A program made the position numbers and the translations under genes. This document shows positions 12,345 through 18,733 of a stretch of DNA of 18,733 bases, in pieces (the first letter of the stretch is position 1; each line of letters opens with the position of its first letter). The notes below the pieces were generated by a model, which was not told the DNA's origin, searched no databases, and saw only the letters and a list, made by a program, of their open reading frames with translations. The stretch comes from Bordetella parapertussis (lineage in GTDB: Bacteria > Pseudomonadota > Gammaproteobacteria > Burkholderiales > Burkholderiaceae_A), in contig CAMAXF010000016.1 of NCBI GenBank assembly GCA_945862305.1, positions 1 to 18,733 on the forward strand. The letters are read 5' to 3'.

Positions 12345-14774
12345 ATGCCCCCTTCTTTGAACAAAACCCGCAGCCGCACGGCCGTTTCCAAGCCCGCTCC
12401 AACGCGCTCGGCCACGCCGCGCCGGTCTGCAGACAGGGCGGCGGCGGCCTGGGTGCCCCCATGGATGGCCGACCTCGCATGGATCGTCTGGGCCGCTTTG
12501 GCAGCGGTTTTGGCACTCTCTTTGTTGAGCTTCTCGCCCAATGACCAGGGCTGGTTCCAGGTCTCCGCAGGCATGGAGCCCCAGAATTGGCTGGGCCGAT
12601 TCGGTGCAGCCCTGGCCGATGGCCTGGTGTTCATGCTGGGCTTGTCTTCGGCCTGGCTCGTGCTCTTGGCATTGGTGCTTGCCTGGGATGCGTGGCGACT
12701 GGCCGCTGGCATGCGCCGCCAACAGGCGCTGTCGGATCCAGCCCAACGCCATGCGGCCCAGTCGTCCATGCCGTTGGTGGTGCCCTCCCGGCTCTGGGGC
12801 TTTCTTCTGCTCATGGCCTCGAGTGCATCCCTGGAGGCCCAGCGGCTCGGGCTGGGCGACAGTTTCTTTGCGAACATCCCCGGCGGGGCCTTGGGCAGCT
12901 TTCTGGGCAGCACCCTGGAGTGGCTCGTCGGCCAGACAGGCCTCACGCTGGTGGCGATGGTGTCATTCTTCGTGGGCCTGAGCCTCTTTCTGCGCTTCTC
13001 ATGGATCGGATTCTTCGAGTCCTTGGGCCAGGGCACTGAGCGCATTGCGCAGGTCGTGCGAGCCTGGTTCCAGGCCCGCCAAGATCGCCGGCTGGGCGCC
13101 TCCATTGCAGAGAAGCGGGCCGAGCGCATCGAGATCAAACGAAGGGTTCGCCCAGAGGCCGAGATCGACCTCATGCCAGTGGCGCAGGTGGAGCCTGCTC
13201 GCCCCACACCGGAGGCAGTCTTTCAGAGCAAACAAGACGACCTTTTTTCGGCCGACCCCATCGCGGGCTCTCACCCGATGCCGGAGTTGTCCTTGCTCGA
13301 GGCCGTCACTGGCCGCGCAGAGCCGGTGCCTGCGGACACCCTGCATTTCACCTCCCGGCTCATCGAGAACCGGCTGAACGATTTCGGAATCAGTGTGCGT
13401 GTGGTCAGTGCCCAGCCGGGCCCTGTGATCACGCGCTACGAGATTGAGCCTGCCTCTGGCGTGAAGGGATCTCAGATTGTGAACCTTGCCAGAGACCTGG
13501 CGCGAGCCCTCTCTCTCACCAGTGTGCGGGTGGTGGAGACCATTCCCGGCAAAAATTTGATGGGGCTTGAGCTTCCAAACCCGCGTCGCCAGACGGTGCG
13601 GCTCTCCGAGATCATCGGCTCCAAGGCCTTCCAAGAGAGCGGTGCATCGCTGCCACTGGCACTTGGCAAGGACATTTCCGGAGGCCCTGCCGTGGTGGAT
13701 CTTGCGAAGATGCCCCATCTGCTGGTGGCGGGCACCACCGGCTCGGGCAAATCGGTTGGTGTTAACGCAATGCTGCTGTCGTTGCTTTATCACGCGCCGG
13801 CCGATCGCATTCGGCTCATCCTGATCGATCCGAAGATGCTCGAGCTCTCGATCTACGAGGGCATTCCGCACCTGCTCACGCCCGTGGTCACGGACATGAA
13901 ATTGGCTGCCAATGCCCTGCATTGGTGTGTCGGAGAGATGGAGCGCCGCTACCGCCTGATGAGCAAGCTCAACACCCGAGGACTGGCCAGCTTCAACCAG
14001 CGCGTTGAAGAGGCCTTGCGGAAGGGCAAGCCCATCTTGGATCCGCTGGCCACCGAGGAGATGGTGGCGGCTGGAGAGGCCAAGCCGCTGCAGCCGTTGC
14101 CCCAAATCGTGGTCGTCATTGACGAGCTTGCCGACCTCATGATGGTGGTGGGCAAGAAGATTGAAGAACTCATTGCTCGGCTGGCCCAGAAGGCCAGGGC
14201 TGCTGGCATTCATCTGATTTTGGCCACCCAGCGTCCTTCGGTCGATGTGATTACGGGGCTGATCAAGGCCAACATCCCTTCCCGAATTTCCTTCCAGGTC
14301 TCCAGCAAGATCGATTCGCGCACGATTCTCGACCAGATGGGCGCCGAGGCCCTGCTCGGCCAGGGCGACATGCTGTTCCTGGCAGCCGGCGCTGGTATTC
14401 CCACTCGCATTCACGGCGCCTTCGTGGCCGATGAAGAGGTCTTGGCCGTGGTGCAGCGGCTCCGTGAGGCTGGTGGCGCGCAGTACGACGATCAAATTCT
14501 GGAGGGGGCAGACCCAGAGGCCGGGGGCGTCTTCACGGCGGGGTTGGATGCAGGCAGCGGTGGCCAAGACCCTGAGTCCGATGCCCTCTATGACGAGGCC
14601 GTGGCGGTGGTGTTGCAGCACCGCCGTGCATCCATCTCCCTCGTGCAGCGCCACCTGCGAATTGGATACAACCGCGCTGCACGGCTGCTTGAGGCCATGG
14701 AGAAGGCAGGCCTGGTCTCACCCATGCAGTCCAATGGCAACCGCGACATCCTCGTGCCTGCAGGTCGTGAATAA
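12345..14774 (+). CDS. ftsK: DNA translocase FtsK
   Basis: FtsK couples septum formation to chromosome dimer resolution by pumping DNA at the division site. The 809-residue protein has an N-terminal membrane domain with about four hydrophobic segments (around 45-65, 90-120, 145-160 and 195-220). A comparatively short linker follows, then the alpha/beta motor. The motor has Walker A GTTGSGKS (about 462-470) and Walker [13 protein letters not shown] (about 589-600), with [16 protein letters not shown] and the [15 protein letters not shown] block. The C-terminal winged-helix gamma domain, which reads KOPS sites, is at about 740-809 ([20 protein letters not shown]). It is full length for a short-linker FtsK. 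Its last 8 bases overlap lolA. Confidence 0.97.
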   Translation: MPPSLNKTRSRTAVSKPAPTRSATPRRSADRAAAAWVPPWMADLAWIVWAALAAVLALSLLSFSPNDQGWFQVSAGMEPQNWLGRFGAALADGLVFMLGLSSAWLVLLALVLAWDAWRLAAGMRRQQALSDPAQRHAAQSSMPLVVPSRLWGFLLLMASSASLEAQRLGLGDSFFANIPGGALGSFLGSTLEWLVGQTGLTLVAMVSFFVGLSLFLRFSWIGFFESLGQGTERIAQVVRAWFQARQDRRLGASIAEKRAERIEIKRRVRPEAEIDLMPVAQVEPARPTPEAVFQSKQDDLFSADPIAGSHPMPELSLLEAVTGRAEPVPADTLHFTSRLIENRLNDFGISVRVVSAQPGPVITRYEIEPASGVKGSQIVNLARDLARALSLTSVRVVETIPGKNLMGLELPNPRRQTVRLSEIIGSKAFQESGASLPLALGKDISGGPAVVDLAKMPHLLVAGTTGSGKSVGVNAMLLSLLYHAPADRIRLILIDPKMLELSIYEGIPHLLTPVVTDMKLAANALHWCVGEMERRYRLMSKLNTRGLASFNQRVEEALRKGKPILDPLATEEMVAAGEAKPLQPLPQIVVVIDELADLMMVVGKKIEELIARLAQKARAAGIHLILATQRPSVDVITGLIKANIPSRISFQVSSKIDSRTILDQMGAEALLGQGDMLFLAAGAGIPTRIHGAFVADEEVLAVVQRLREAGGAQYDDQILEGADPEAGGVFTAGLDAGSGGQDPESDALYDEAVAVVLQHRRASISLVQRHLRIGYNRAARLLEAMEKAGLVSPMQSNGNRDILVPAGRE

Positions 14775-15459
14775 GCCCACGCGTCGAGCGGCACTTGGCC
14801 TGGCCTTGGCTTGGCTTGGTGCTGCGGTCTGCGGGCTTTGGCCGGGCGCGGTTCAGGCCCAGCCCGTTGTGGAGGTCATTGCGGGTCCAGAGGAGCGACT
14901 CATCACGGCGCTTCGAGACATCCAAAGTCTGCAGGCCAACTTTCTTCATGAGCAGGCCTCACCGTCGGGACGCGTGATGCGCTTCTCCGGCGTGCTTGCG
15001 CTCGCACGTCCGGGCCGGTTCCGTTGGGAGGTTCAGAGGCCTTACCCACAGCTGCAACTCATCCGCGGTGATGAGTTCCTGCTCTACGATCCAGACCTTG
15101 CCCAGGTGACGGTGCGGCGCATCGATGCAGCCCAGATGACCAGCCCCGCTGGCCTGCTGCTGTTGGCGGGCCCGGATGCGGAGCGCCTGGTGCGCGAGCG
15201 GTTTGAGCTTGCAGGGCTGCCAGACCGAGATGGCCTCTCCTGGGTGTCGGTCAAGCCGCGTGAGGCCACAGAGACGCTCTCGGCCTTGGAGGTCGGCCTG
15301 AGCCGTGAGGGTCAGATTGCACAGTTTTTGTTGGTGGATGCCATGGGCCGTCGCAGCAAGGTCACGCTCTCGGCGCAGCGGCGCAATGCCGCCTTGCCCG
15401 CGGGCACTTTTGAATTCAAGGCACCCGCAGGCGTCGAGTGGTTGCGCCCGCCGCGGTGA
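14767..15459 (+). CDS. lolA: Outer-membrane lipoprotein carrier protein LolA
   Basis: LolA ferries lipoproteins across the periplasm from LolCDE to LolB. The 230-residue product starts at GTG 14767 with a signal peptide: NKPTRR, a hydrophobic core (8-25), then a predicted cut after AVQA (residue 31). The mature part shows the LolA beta-barrel pattern: [47 protein letters not shown] and a C-terminal [13 protein letters not shown]. The start overlaps the end of ftsK by 8 bases, so translation is likely coupled. The reading frame is open far upstream, but that part is out of frame inside ftsK and shows no signal peptide. Many Burkholderiales have rarA between lolA and serS; it is absent here. 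Confidence 0.93.
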   Translation: MNKPTRRAALGLALAWLGAAVCGLWPGAVQAQPVVEVIAGPEERLITALRDIQSLQANFLHEQASPSGRVMRFSGVLALARPGRFRWEVQRPYPQLQLIRGDEFLLYDPDLAQVTVRRIDAAQMTSPAGLLLLAGPDAERLVRERFELAGLPDRDGLSWVSVKPREATETLSALEVGLSREGQIAQFLLVDAMGRRSKVTLSAQRRNAALPAGTFEFKAPAGVEWLRPPR

Positions 15460-15501
15460 TGGCCATGGCCCTTGTGTACCCGTCTACTGCAGGCTTGAAA
15501 G

Positions 15502-15507
15502 TAAAAT
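15502..15507 (+). promoter_or_regulatory. Possible -10 box in the lolA-serS gap
   Basis: The 93-base gap 15460-15552 contains TAAAAT at 15502-15507, the best -10 candidate before serS. TTGTGT at 15472-15477 is too far (24 bases) to be a normal -35 partner. The last bases before the serS ATG are A-rich and hold no Shine-Dalgarno site. No terminator for lolA is visible, so serS may be read through from ftsK-lolA. Confidence 0.3.
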
Positions 15508-15513
15508 CGCTGA

Positions 15514-16849
<1,336 letters not shown>

Positions 16850-16860
16850 CGCGGCTTCGC

Positions 16861-16950
<90 letters not shown>

Positions 16951-16994
16951 CAGGATTCGAACCAGCTATTTGGTCCGCGATTGAGAGGATTTTG

Positions 16995-17294
16995 CTAGGC
17001 GGCGTGCTTAGCGCGTGTTGAAGGCCCCTTCGCTAATTTTTCAGCCATACGAGTTTGCCAGCCAGGCCCTGTTGCCTTCCAGCGCTCGATGACTTCCGGT
17101 GGTAAACGAAGGCTAATCATTTGCCGCGGATTCTCTGATTTCGGTCTCCCACCTTTCCTCAGAGTGGCTCGAGCCAACATATCCTCGGTCAGTTCAGGAA
17201 GCTCCTTGTATTCATGAGGTTTGACCACATGCGCATCGACGCGCTTGAGATCAGAACCCAAGGTACGACGCAAGGCGGGTTTGCTCACGATCAT
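16995..17294 (-). CDS. brnA: BrnA-family antitoxin
   Basis: This 99-residue protein is a BrnA-type antitoxin that neutralises the BrnT ribonuclease and binds its own promoter. The recognisable core is in the C-terminal half: HEYKELPELTEDMLARA, then GRPKSENP, the DNA-binding strand-helix QMISLRLPPEVIERWKATG and the family tail GPGWQTRMAEKL. The ATG at 17294 overlaps the end of brnT by 44 bases and has a good ribosome site (GAGAAAGG, 3 bases upstream), which would let it be made in excess of the toxin. Toxin-first gene order is normal for brnTA. Base composition is lower in GC than the housekeeping genes to the left. Confidence 0.88.
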   Translation of the reverse strand: MIVSKPALRRTLGSDLKRVDAHVVKPHEYKELPELTEDMLARATLRKGGRPKSENPRQMISLRLPPEVIERWKATGPGWQTRMAEKLAKGPSTRAKHAA

Positions 17295-17526
17295 TTGCCT
17301 TTCTCATGCTGAAGATGTGGCGATCCGCGCCACGCGGGGTATATCCAATGACTACGACCCGACCCTCGAGAAGTCCGAAGCAGATGATTCGCACCTCGCC
17401 GTAATCCTTACGCTCGTCCGGAATCTCAACGGTGACGCCTTGGAAAACTATTGCTGCATCTTCAAAGTCCAGTCCACGTTCGGCGAGGGTCTTCTCACGT
17501 TTTCTTAGGTCGTAAAGAATTCGCAT
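17251..17526 (-). CDS. brnT: BrnT-family toxin (RelE-fold ribonuclease)
   Basis: This 91-residue toxin probably cleaves RNA and stops translation. Family features are the N-terminal RGLDFEDAAIVFQG segment, the central EIPDERKDYGEVRIICFGLLEGRVVVIGYT strands and the C-terminal FSMRKANDRE motif (R-K-A-N-x-R-E). The usual short N-terminus before RGLDF is present (MRILYDLRKREK), so the ATG at 17526 looks right. No Shine-Dalgarno site precedes it and the predicted -10 box ends 8 bases away. The gene is followed by brnA with a 44-base overlap. It appears intact. Confidence 0.88.
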   Translation of the reverse strand: MRILYDLRKREKTLAERGLDFEDAAIVFQGVTVEIPDERKDYGEVRIICFGLLEGRVVVIGYTPRGADRHIFSMRKANDREQTRLASYLGF

Positions 17527-17532
17527 AGGTTA

Positions 17533-17561
17533 TTGTATATACAAAAACAAGCGTCTGTAAA
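17533..17561 (-). promoter_or_regulatory. brnTA promoter with palindromic operator
   Basis: On the minus strand TTTACA (17561-17556) and TATACA (17539-17534) are 16 bases apart, a good sigma70 match. A perfect 12-bp palindrome TTGTATATACAA (17533-17544) covers the -10 box and is a likely binding site for BrnA or the BrnT-BrnA complex. RNA would start at about 17527, next to the brnT ATG (17526). Confidence 0.65.
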
Positions 17562-17571
17562 GAAGCGGAAA

Positions 17572-17600
17572 TCCCAAGTTCGAATCCCCGACCCCACCAG
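17572..17600 (+). other. Remnant resembling a tRNA 3' end
   Basis: The segment contains a T-loop sequence (GTTCGAATCCC, 17578-17588, identical to 16927-16937 in tRNA-Ser) and ends with CCCCACCA, as if it were the 3' terminus of a tRNA. The flanking bases do not pair into a T-stem and there is no acceptor or anticodon arm upstream, so it is not a working tRNA. It fits a scar or att-like site at the outer edge of the brnTA segment. Confidence 0.45.
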
Positions 17601-17618
17601 AACTTGATTTATCTTGAC

Positions 17619-17650
17619 CCCAGCAAGTGAGCGAAGCGACCCCTGCTGGG
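17619..17650. repeat. Inverted repeat between brnTA and vapBC
   Basis: CCCAGCA (17619-17625) pairs perfectly with TGCTGGG (17644-17650) across an 18-base loop. No T-run follows on either strand. It may be a palindromic repeat element or a weak bidirectional terminator between vapC and the brnTA promoter. The rest of 17601-17717 shows no gene. Confidence 0.4.
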
Positions 17651-17717
17651 CCGCAAGAATTACAAGCCCTCAGTAGCTCGCGGCCAAATTAGTATGCGCG
17701 GAGCCCCGCACGGCTTG

Positions 17718-18128
17718 TCAGTGGTTGTTGACCCAGTTTTCGACGGCCAGACCACCAAATGGAAGAAAGTCGGCTTCGTTGTTGGTGACCAGTGTTACGC
17801 CCAGTGCCATGGCATGCGCGGCGATGAGCTTGTCTAACACGTCTTTGTTGCGCTCACGATTTGCTGCACGCAGTGGCCCATAGGCGCGCGCCGCTTGGGC
17901 TTCGAACGGTGCGACAACGATGTCCTCCAGCAGGCTGTCCAGCAGGGCCTGATTGCGTGCCTGGGACTTACCCGAGCAGACGACGCCGAATTCCAGTTCT
18001 GCAACGGTGACGGCTGAGACCACCACATCGCCCACAAAGCACTCGGCAAATCGCGCGCGCACCTGGGGTGGCTGATGCTTCATGAGATAGATGCAGATGT
18101 TGGTGTCCAACATGTACTTGGGTTTCAT
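17718..18128 (-). CDS. vapC: VapC toxin (PIN-domain ribonuclease)
   Basis: This 136-residue toxin is a Mg2+-dependent PIN-domain RNase; VapC toxins commonly cut tRNA or rRNA. Acidic residues expected in the active site are visible: Asp8 in MLDTNICIYLM, Glu44 in SAVTVAELEFG, Asp99 in LDKLIAAHA and a TNNEADF segment near 115-121. Length and the C-terminal VENW are typical. The loop before Asp99 reads RNKDVL instead of the common GxxIGxx form, which may matter for substrate choice but does not remove a catalytic residue. Its ATG overlaps the vapB stop (ATGA), giving coupled antitoxin-toxin translation. Confidence 0.93.
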   Translation of the reverse strand: MKPKYMLDTNICIYLMKHQPPQVRARFAECFVGDVVVSAVTVAELEFGVVCSGKSQARNQALLDSLLEDIVVAPFEAQAARAYGPLRAANRERNKDVLDKLIAAHAMALGVTLVTNNEADFLPFGGLAVENWVNNH

Positions 18129-18361
18129 AGGGGCTCGCGCTCGCCTTCCACGTTGAGACCCCGACCTTCGCTCATGAAGTCTGGGGAGAACTGGGCCAGC
18201 TTGCCCAGCACATCGCCCATGCGTCGATGCGCGGGACGGATGCGCAGTTCATCGCCCTGACGCTCGATGATCAGTTCGATGTCCCAGTTGCTGTAGGCCA
18301 ACTCGGCCGGAATGCGCACGGCCTGGGAATTGCCGTTTTTGAACAGTTTGGTGTTGGTCAT
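18125..18361 (-). CDS. vapB: VapB antitoxin (AbrB/VagC type)
   Basis: This 78-residue antitoxin has an N-terminal swapped-hairpin AbrB DNA-binding domain (TKLFKNGNSQAVRIPAELAY, followed by IELIIERQGDELRIRP) and a C-terminal toxin-wrapping tail (LGKLAQFSPDFM). A ribosome site GAGGTAGG lies just before the ATG. It should bind VapC and, as a complex, repress its own promoter. It overlaps vapC by 4 bases and is read away from the ccdA-like gene. Confidence 0.92.
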   Translation of the reverse strand: MTNTKLFKNGNSQAVRIPAELAYSNWDIELIIERQGDELRIRPAHRRMGDVLGKLAQFSPDFMSEGRGLNVEGEREPL

Positions 18362-18385
18362 GACCTACCTCACGGAATGAAATGG

Positions 18386-18439
18386 ATGTACATGTACATT
18401 TTAGTCGATAATGTGGGTGTTGTACATACATGAATGTAC
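18386..18439 (-). promoter_or_regulatory. vapBC promoter with paired GTACAT operators
   Basis: A perfect 14-bp palindrome ATGTACATGTACAT lies at 18386-18399, and a second dyad GTACAT-N6-ATGTAC at 18422-18439. On the minus strand TGTACA (18426-18421) and TAAAAT (18403-18398) form a promoter with a 17-base spacer. One dyad touches the -10 and the other covers the -35. This is the expected arrangement for repression by a VapBC complex bridging two sites. Confidence 0.65.
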
Positions 18440-18561
18440 GTCATGCATCGTATGCCGCCGTGGGCAAGCAGTGCGCCAAGCAGGTGGTGGCTGAAGAACT
18501 GTTTGTTATGACGCTGGCCGACGCCATACATGAAAGTAAGATAAAATTACGGTATTTATAG
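18430..18561 (+). CDS. Short hypothetical ORF between vapB and ccdA
   Basis: A 43-codon frame begins MNVRHASYAAVGKQCAKQ and ends IHESKIKLRYL before TAG at 18559-18561. Its middle (18447-18530) is more GC-rich and codon-like than its ends, so it may be a remnant of a larger gene brought in with the TA modules. No Shine-Dalgarno site precedes its ATG, and its 5' end overlaps the second vapBC dyad. I do not recognise it and expression is doubtful. Confidence 0.25.
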   Translation: MNVRHASYAAVGKQCAKQVVAEELFVMTLADAIHESKIKLRYL

Positions 18562-18584
18562 CGGTATCTACTGGAGGCCGTCAG

Positions 18585-18733
18585 ATGGTCGCAACGACAA
18601 AACGTAAAACCTCGCTAACACTCGATGCAGAGACGCTCGACTCTGCAAAGGCCCTCGATCTGAACGTCTCGTCCATCGCCGAGACAGCGCTCAAGGTGGC
18701 CGTGTCAAATGCCCGCAGGCTTCAATGGCTGAA
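18585..18733 (+). CDS. ccdA: CcdA-like antitoxin (3' partial)
   Basis: The visible 49 residues (MVATTKRKTSLTLDAETLDSA...) run off the right edge. They show a ribbon-helix-helix N-terminus with TSLTLDAETLDSAKALDLNVSSIAETAL followed by NARRLQWL, the pattern of CcdA antitoxins: strand, two helices, then A-R-R-x-x-W-x. A strong ribosome site GGAGG (18573-18577) lies 7 bases before the ATG. An AT-rich stretch upstream (18535-18570) with a repeated GGTAT probably holds the promoter, but no clear boxes stand out. A ccdB toxin would be expected just past the window. The gene is divergent from vapBC. Confidence 0.8.
   Translation, partial: MVATTKRKTSLTLDAETLDSAKALDLNVSSIAETALKVAVSNARRLQWL

Larger units (their letters stand above)
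16953..17587. repeat. 10-bp inverted repeat bracketing brnTA
   Basis: GGATTCGAAC at 16953-16962 and its exact reverse complement GTTCGAATCC at 17578-17587 enclose the whole brnT-brnA module and its promoter. Both are copies of the T-arm core of the adjacent tRNA-Ser (GTTCGAATCCC at 16927-16937). The left one also forms an inverted repeat with the tRNA itself. They probably mark past recombination at tRNA T-arms. TTCGAA is palindromic, so part of the symmetry is intrinsic to tRNA T-arms. Confidence 0.6.

Noticed and set aside
12999..14654. Long open frame (about 550 codons) on the minus strand opposite ftsK
   Set aside because: It is wholly antisense to the conserved FtsK motor. Its translation resembles no family, and long antisense frames are expected in GC-rich genes with strong third-position bias.
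17572..17600. A second functional tRNA gene
   Set aside because: T-stem bases do not pair and there is no D-arm, anticodon arm or acceptor 5' strand upstream.
18386..18439. Palindromes as a terminator or CRISPR-like repeat
   Set aside because: The arms are short and AT-rich, with no T-run after them and no regular spacer series; their position on promoter boxes fits operators better.

Overview
The window is about 18.7 kb of mostly GC-rich (about 60-65% by eye), tightly packed chromosome from a Gram-negative bacterium, most likely a betaproteobacterium of the order Burkholderiales. The evidence is the gene set and order: a lipoyl-domain dihydrolipoamide dehydrogenase, argH divergent from hemC-hemD-hemX-hemY, ppa, nadE followed by a PII gene, and trxB divergent from ftsK-lolA with serS beyond. 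I cannot name a genus from the sequence alone.

Layout. (1) 1-1860: the 3' end of a pyruvate (or 2-oxoacid) dehydrogenase operon, namely lpdA with its own lipoyl domain and a strong intrinsic terminator. (2) 1929-7004: argH on the minus strand, divergent from a tetrapyrrole cluster hemC-hemD-hemX-hemY, of which the last three are joined by ATGA overlaps. (3) 7025-10780: inorganic pyrophosphatase; a FemAB-like acyltransferase-fold gene on the minus strand; and glutamine-dependent NAD synthetase joined by ATGA to a PII nitrogen sensor. (4) 10791-12276: an Smr-domain gene and thioredoxin reductase on the minus strand. (5) 12345-16950: ftsK, lolA, serS and a tRNA-Ser(CGA) lying 12 bases beyond serS, with a perfect TATAAT box over the serS stop codon.

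From the tRNA to the right edge the character changes. Base composition is lower in GC, and three different type II toxin-antitoxin (TA) modules follow one another: brnT-brnA, vapB-vapC and a ccdA-like antitoxin cut by the window edge. The brnTA module is bracketed by a perfect 10-bp inverted repeat that copies the T-arm of the adjacent tRNA, and its outer end carries a non-folding remnant of a tRNA 3' end. Palindromes sit on the predicted promoters of brnTA and vapBC and are probably autoregulatory operators. I read this as a TA-rich accessory segment accumulated downstream of a tRNA-Ser integration site, with the boundary at about 16951.

The core genes are housekeeping and look intact. The parts most worth a second look are the tRNA-bounded brnTA cassette with its stacked TA modules, the candidate leaderless starts (nadE, brnT, hemC), the nadE-PII translational coupling, and the promoter embedded in the serS stop codon.
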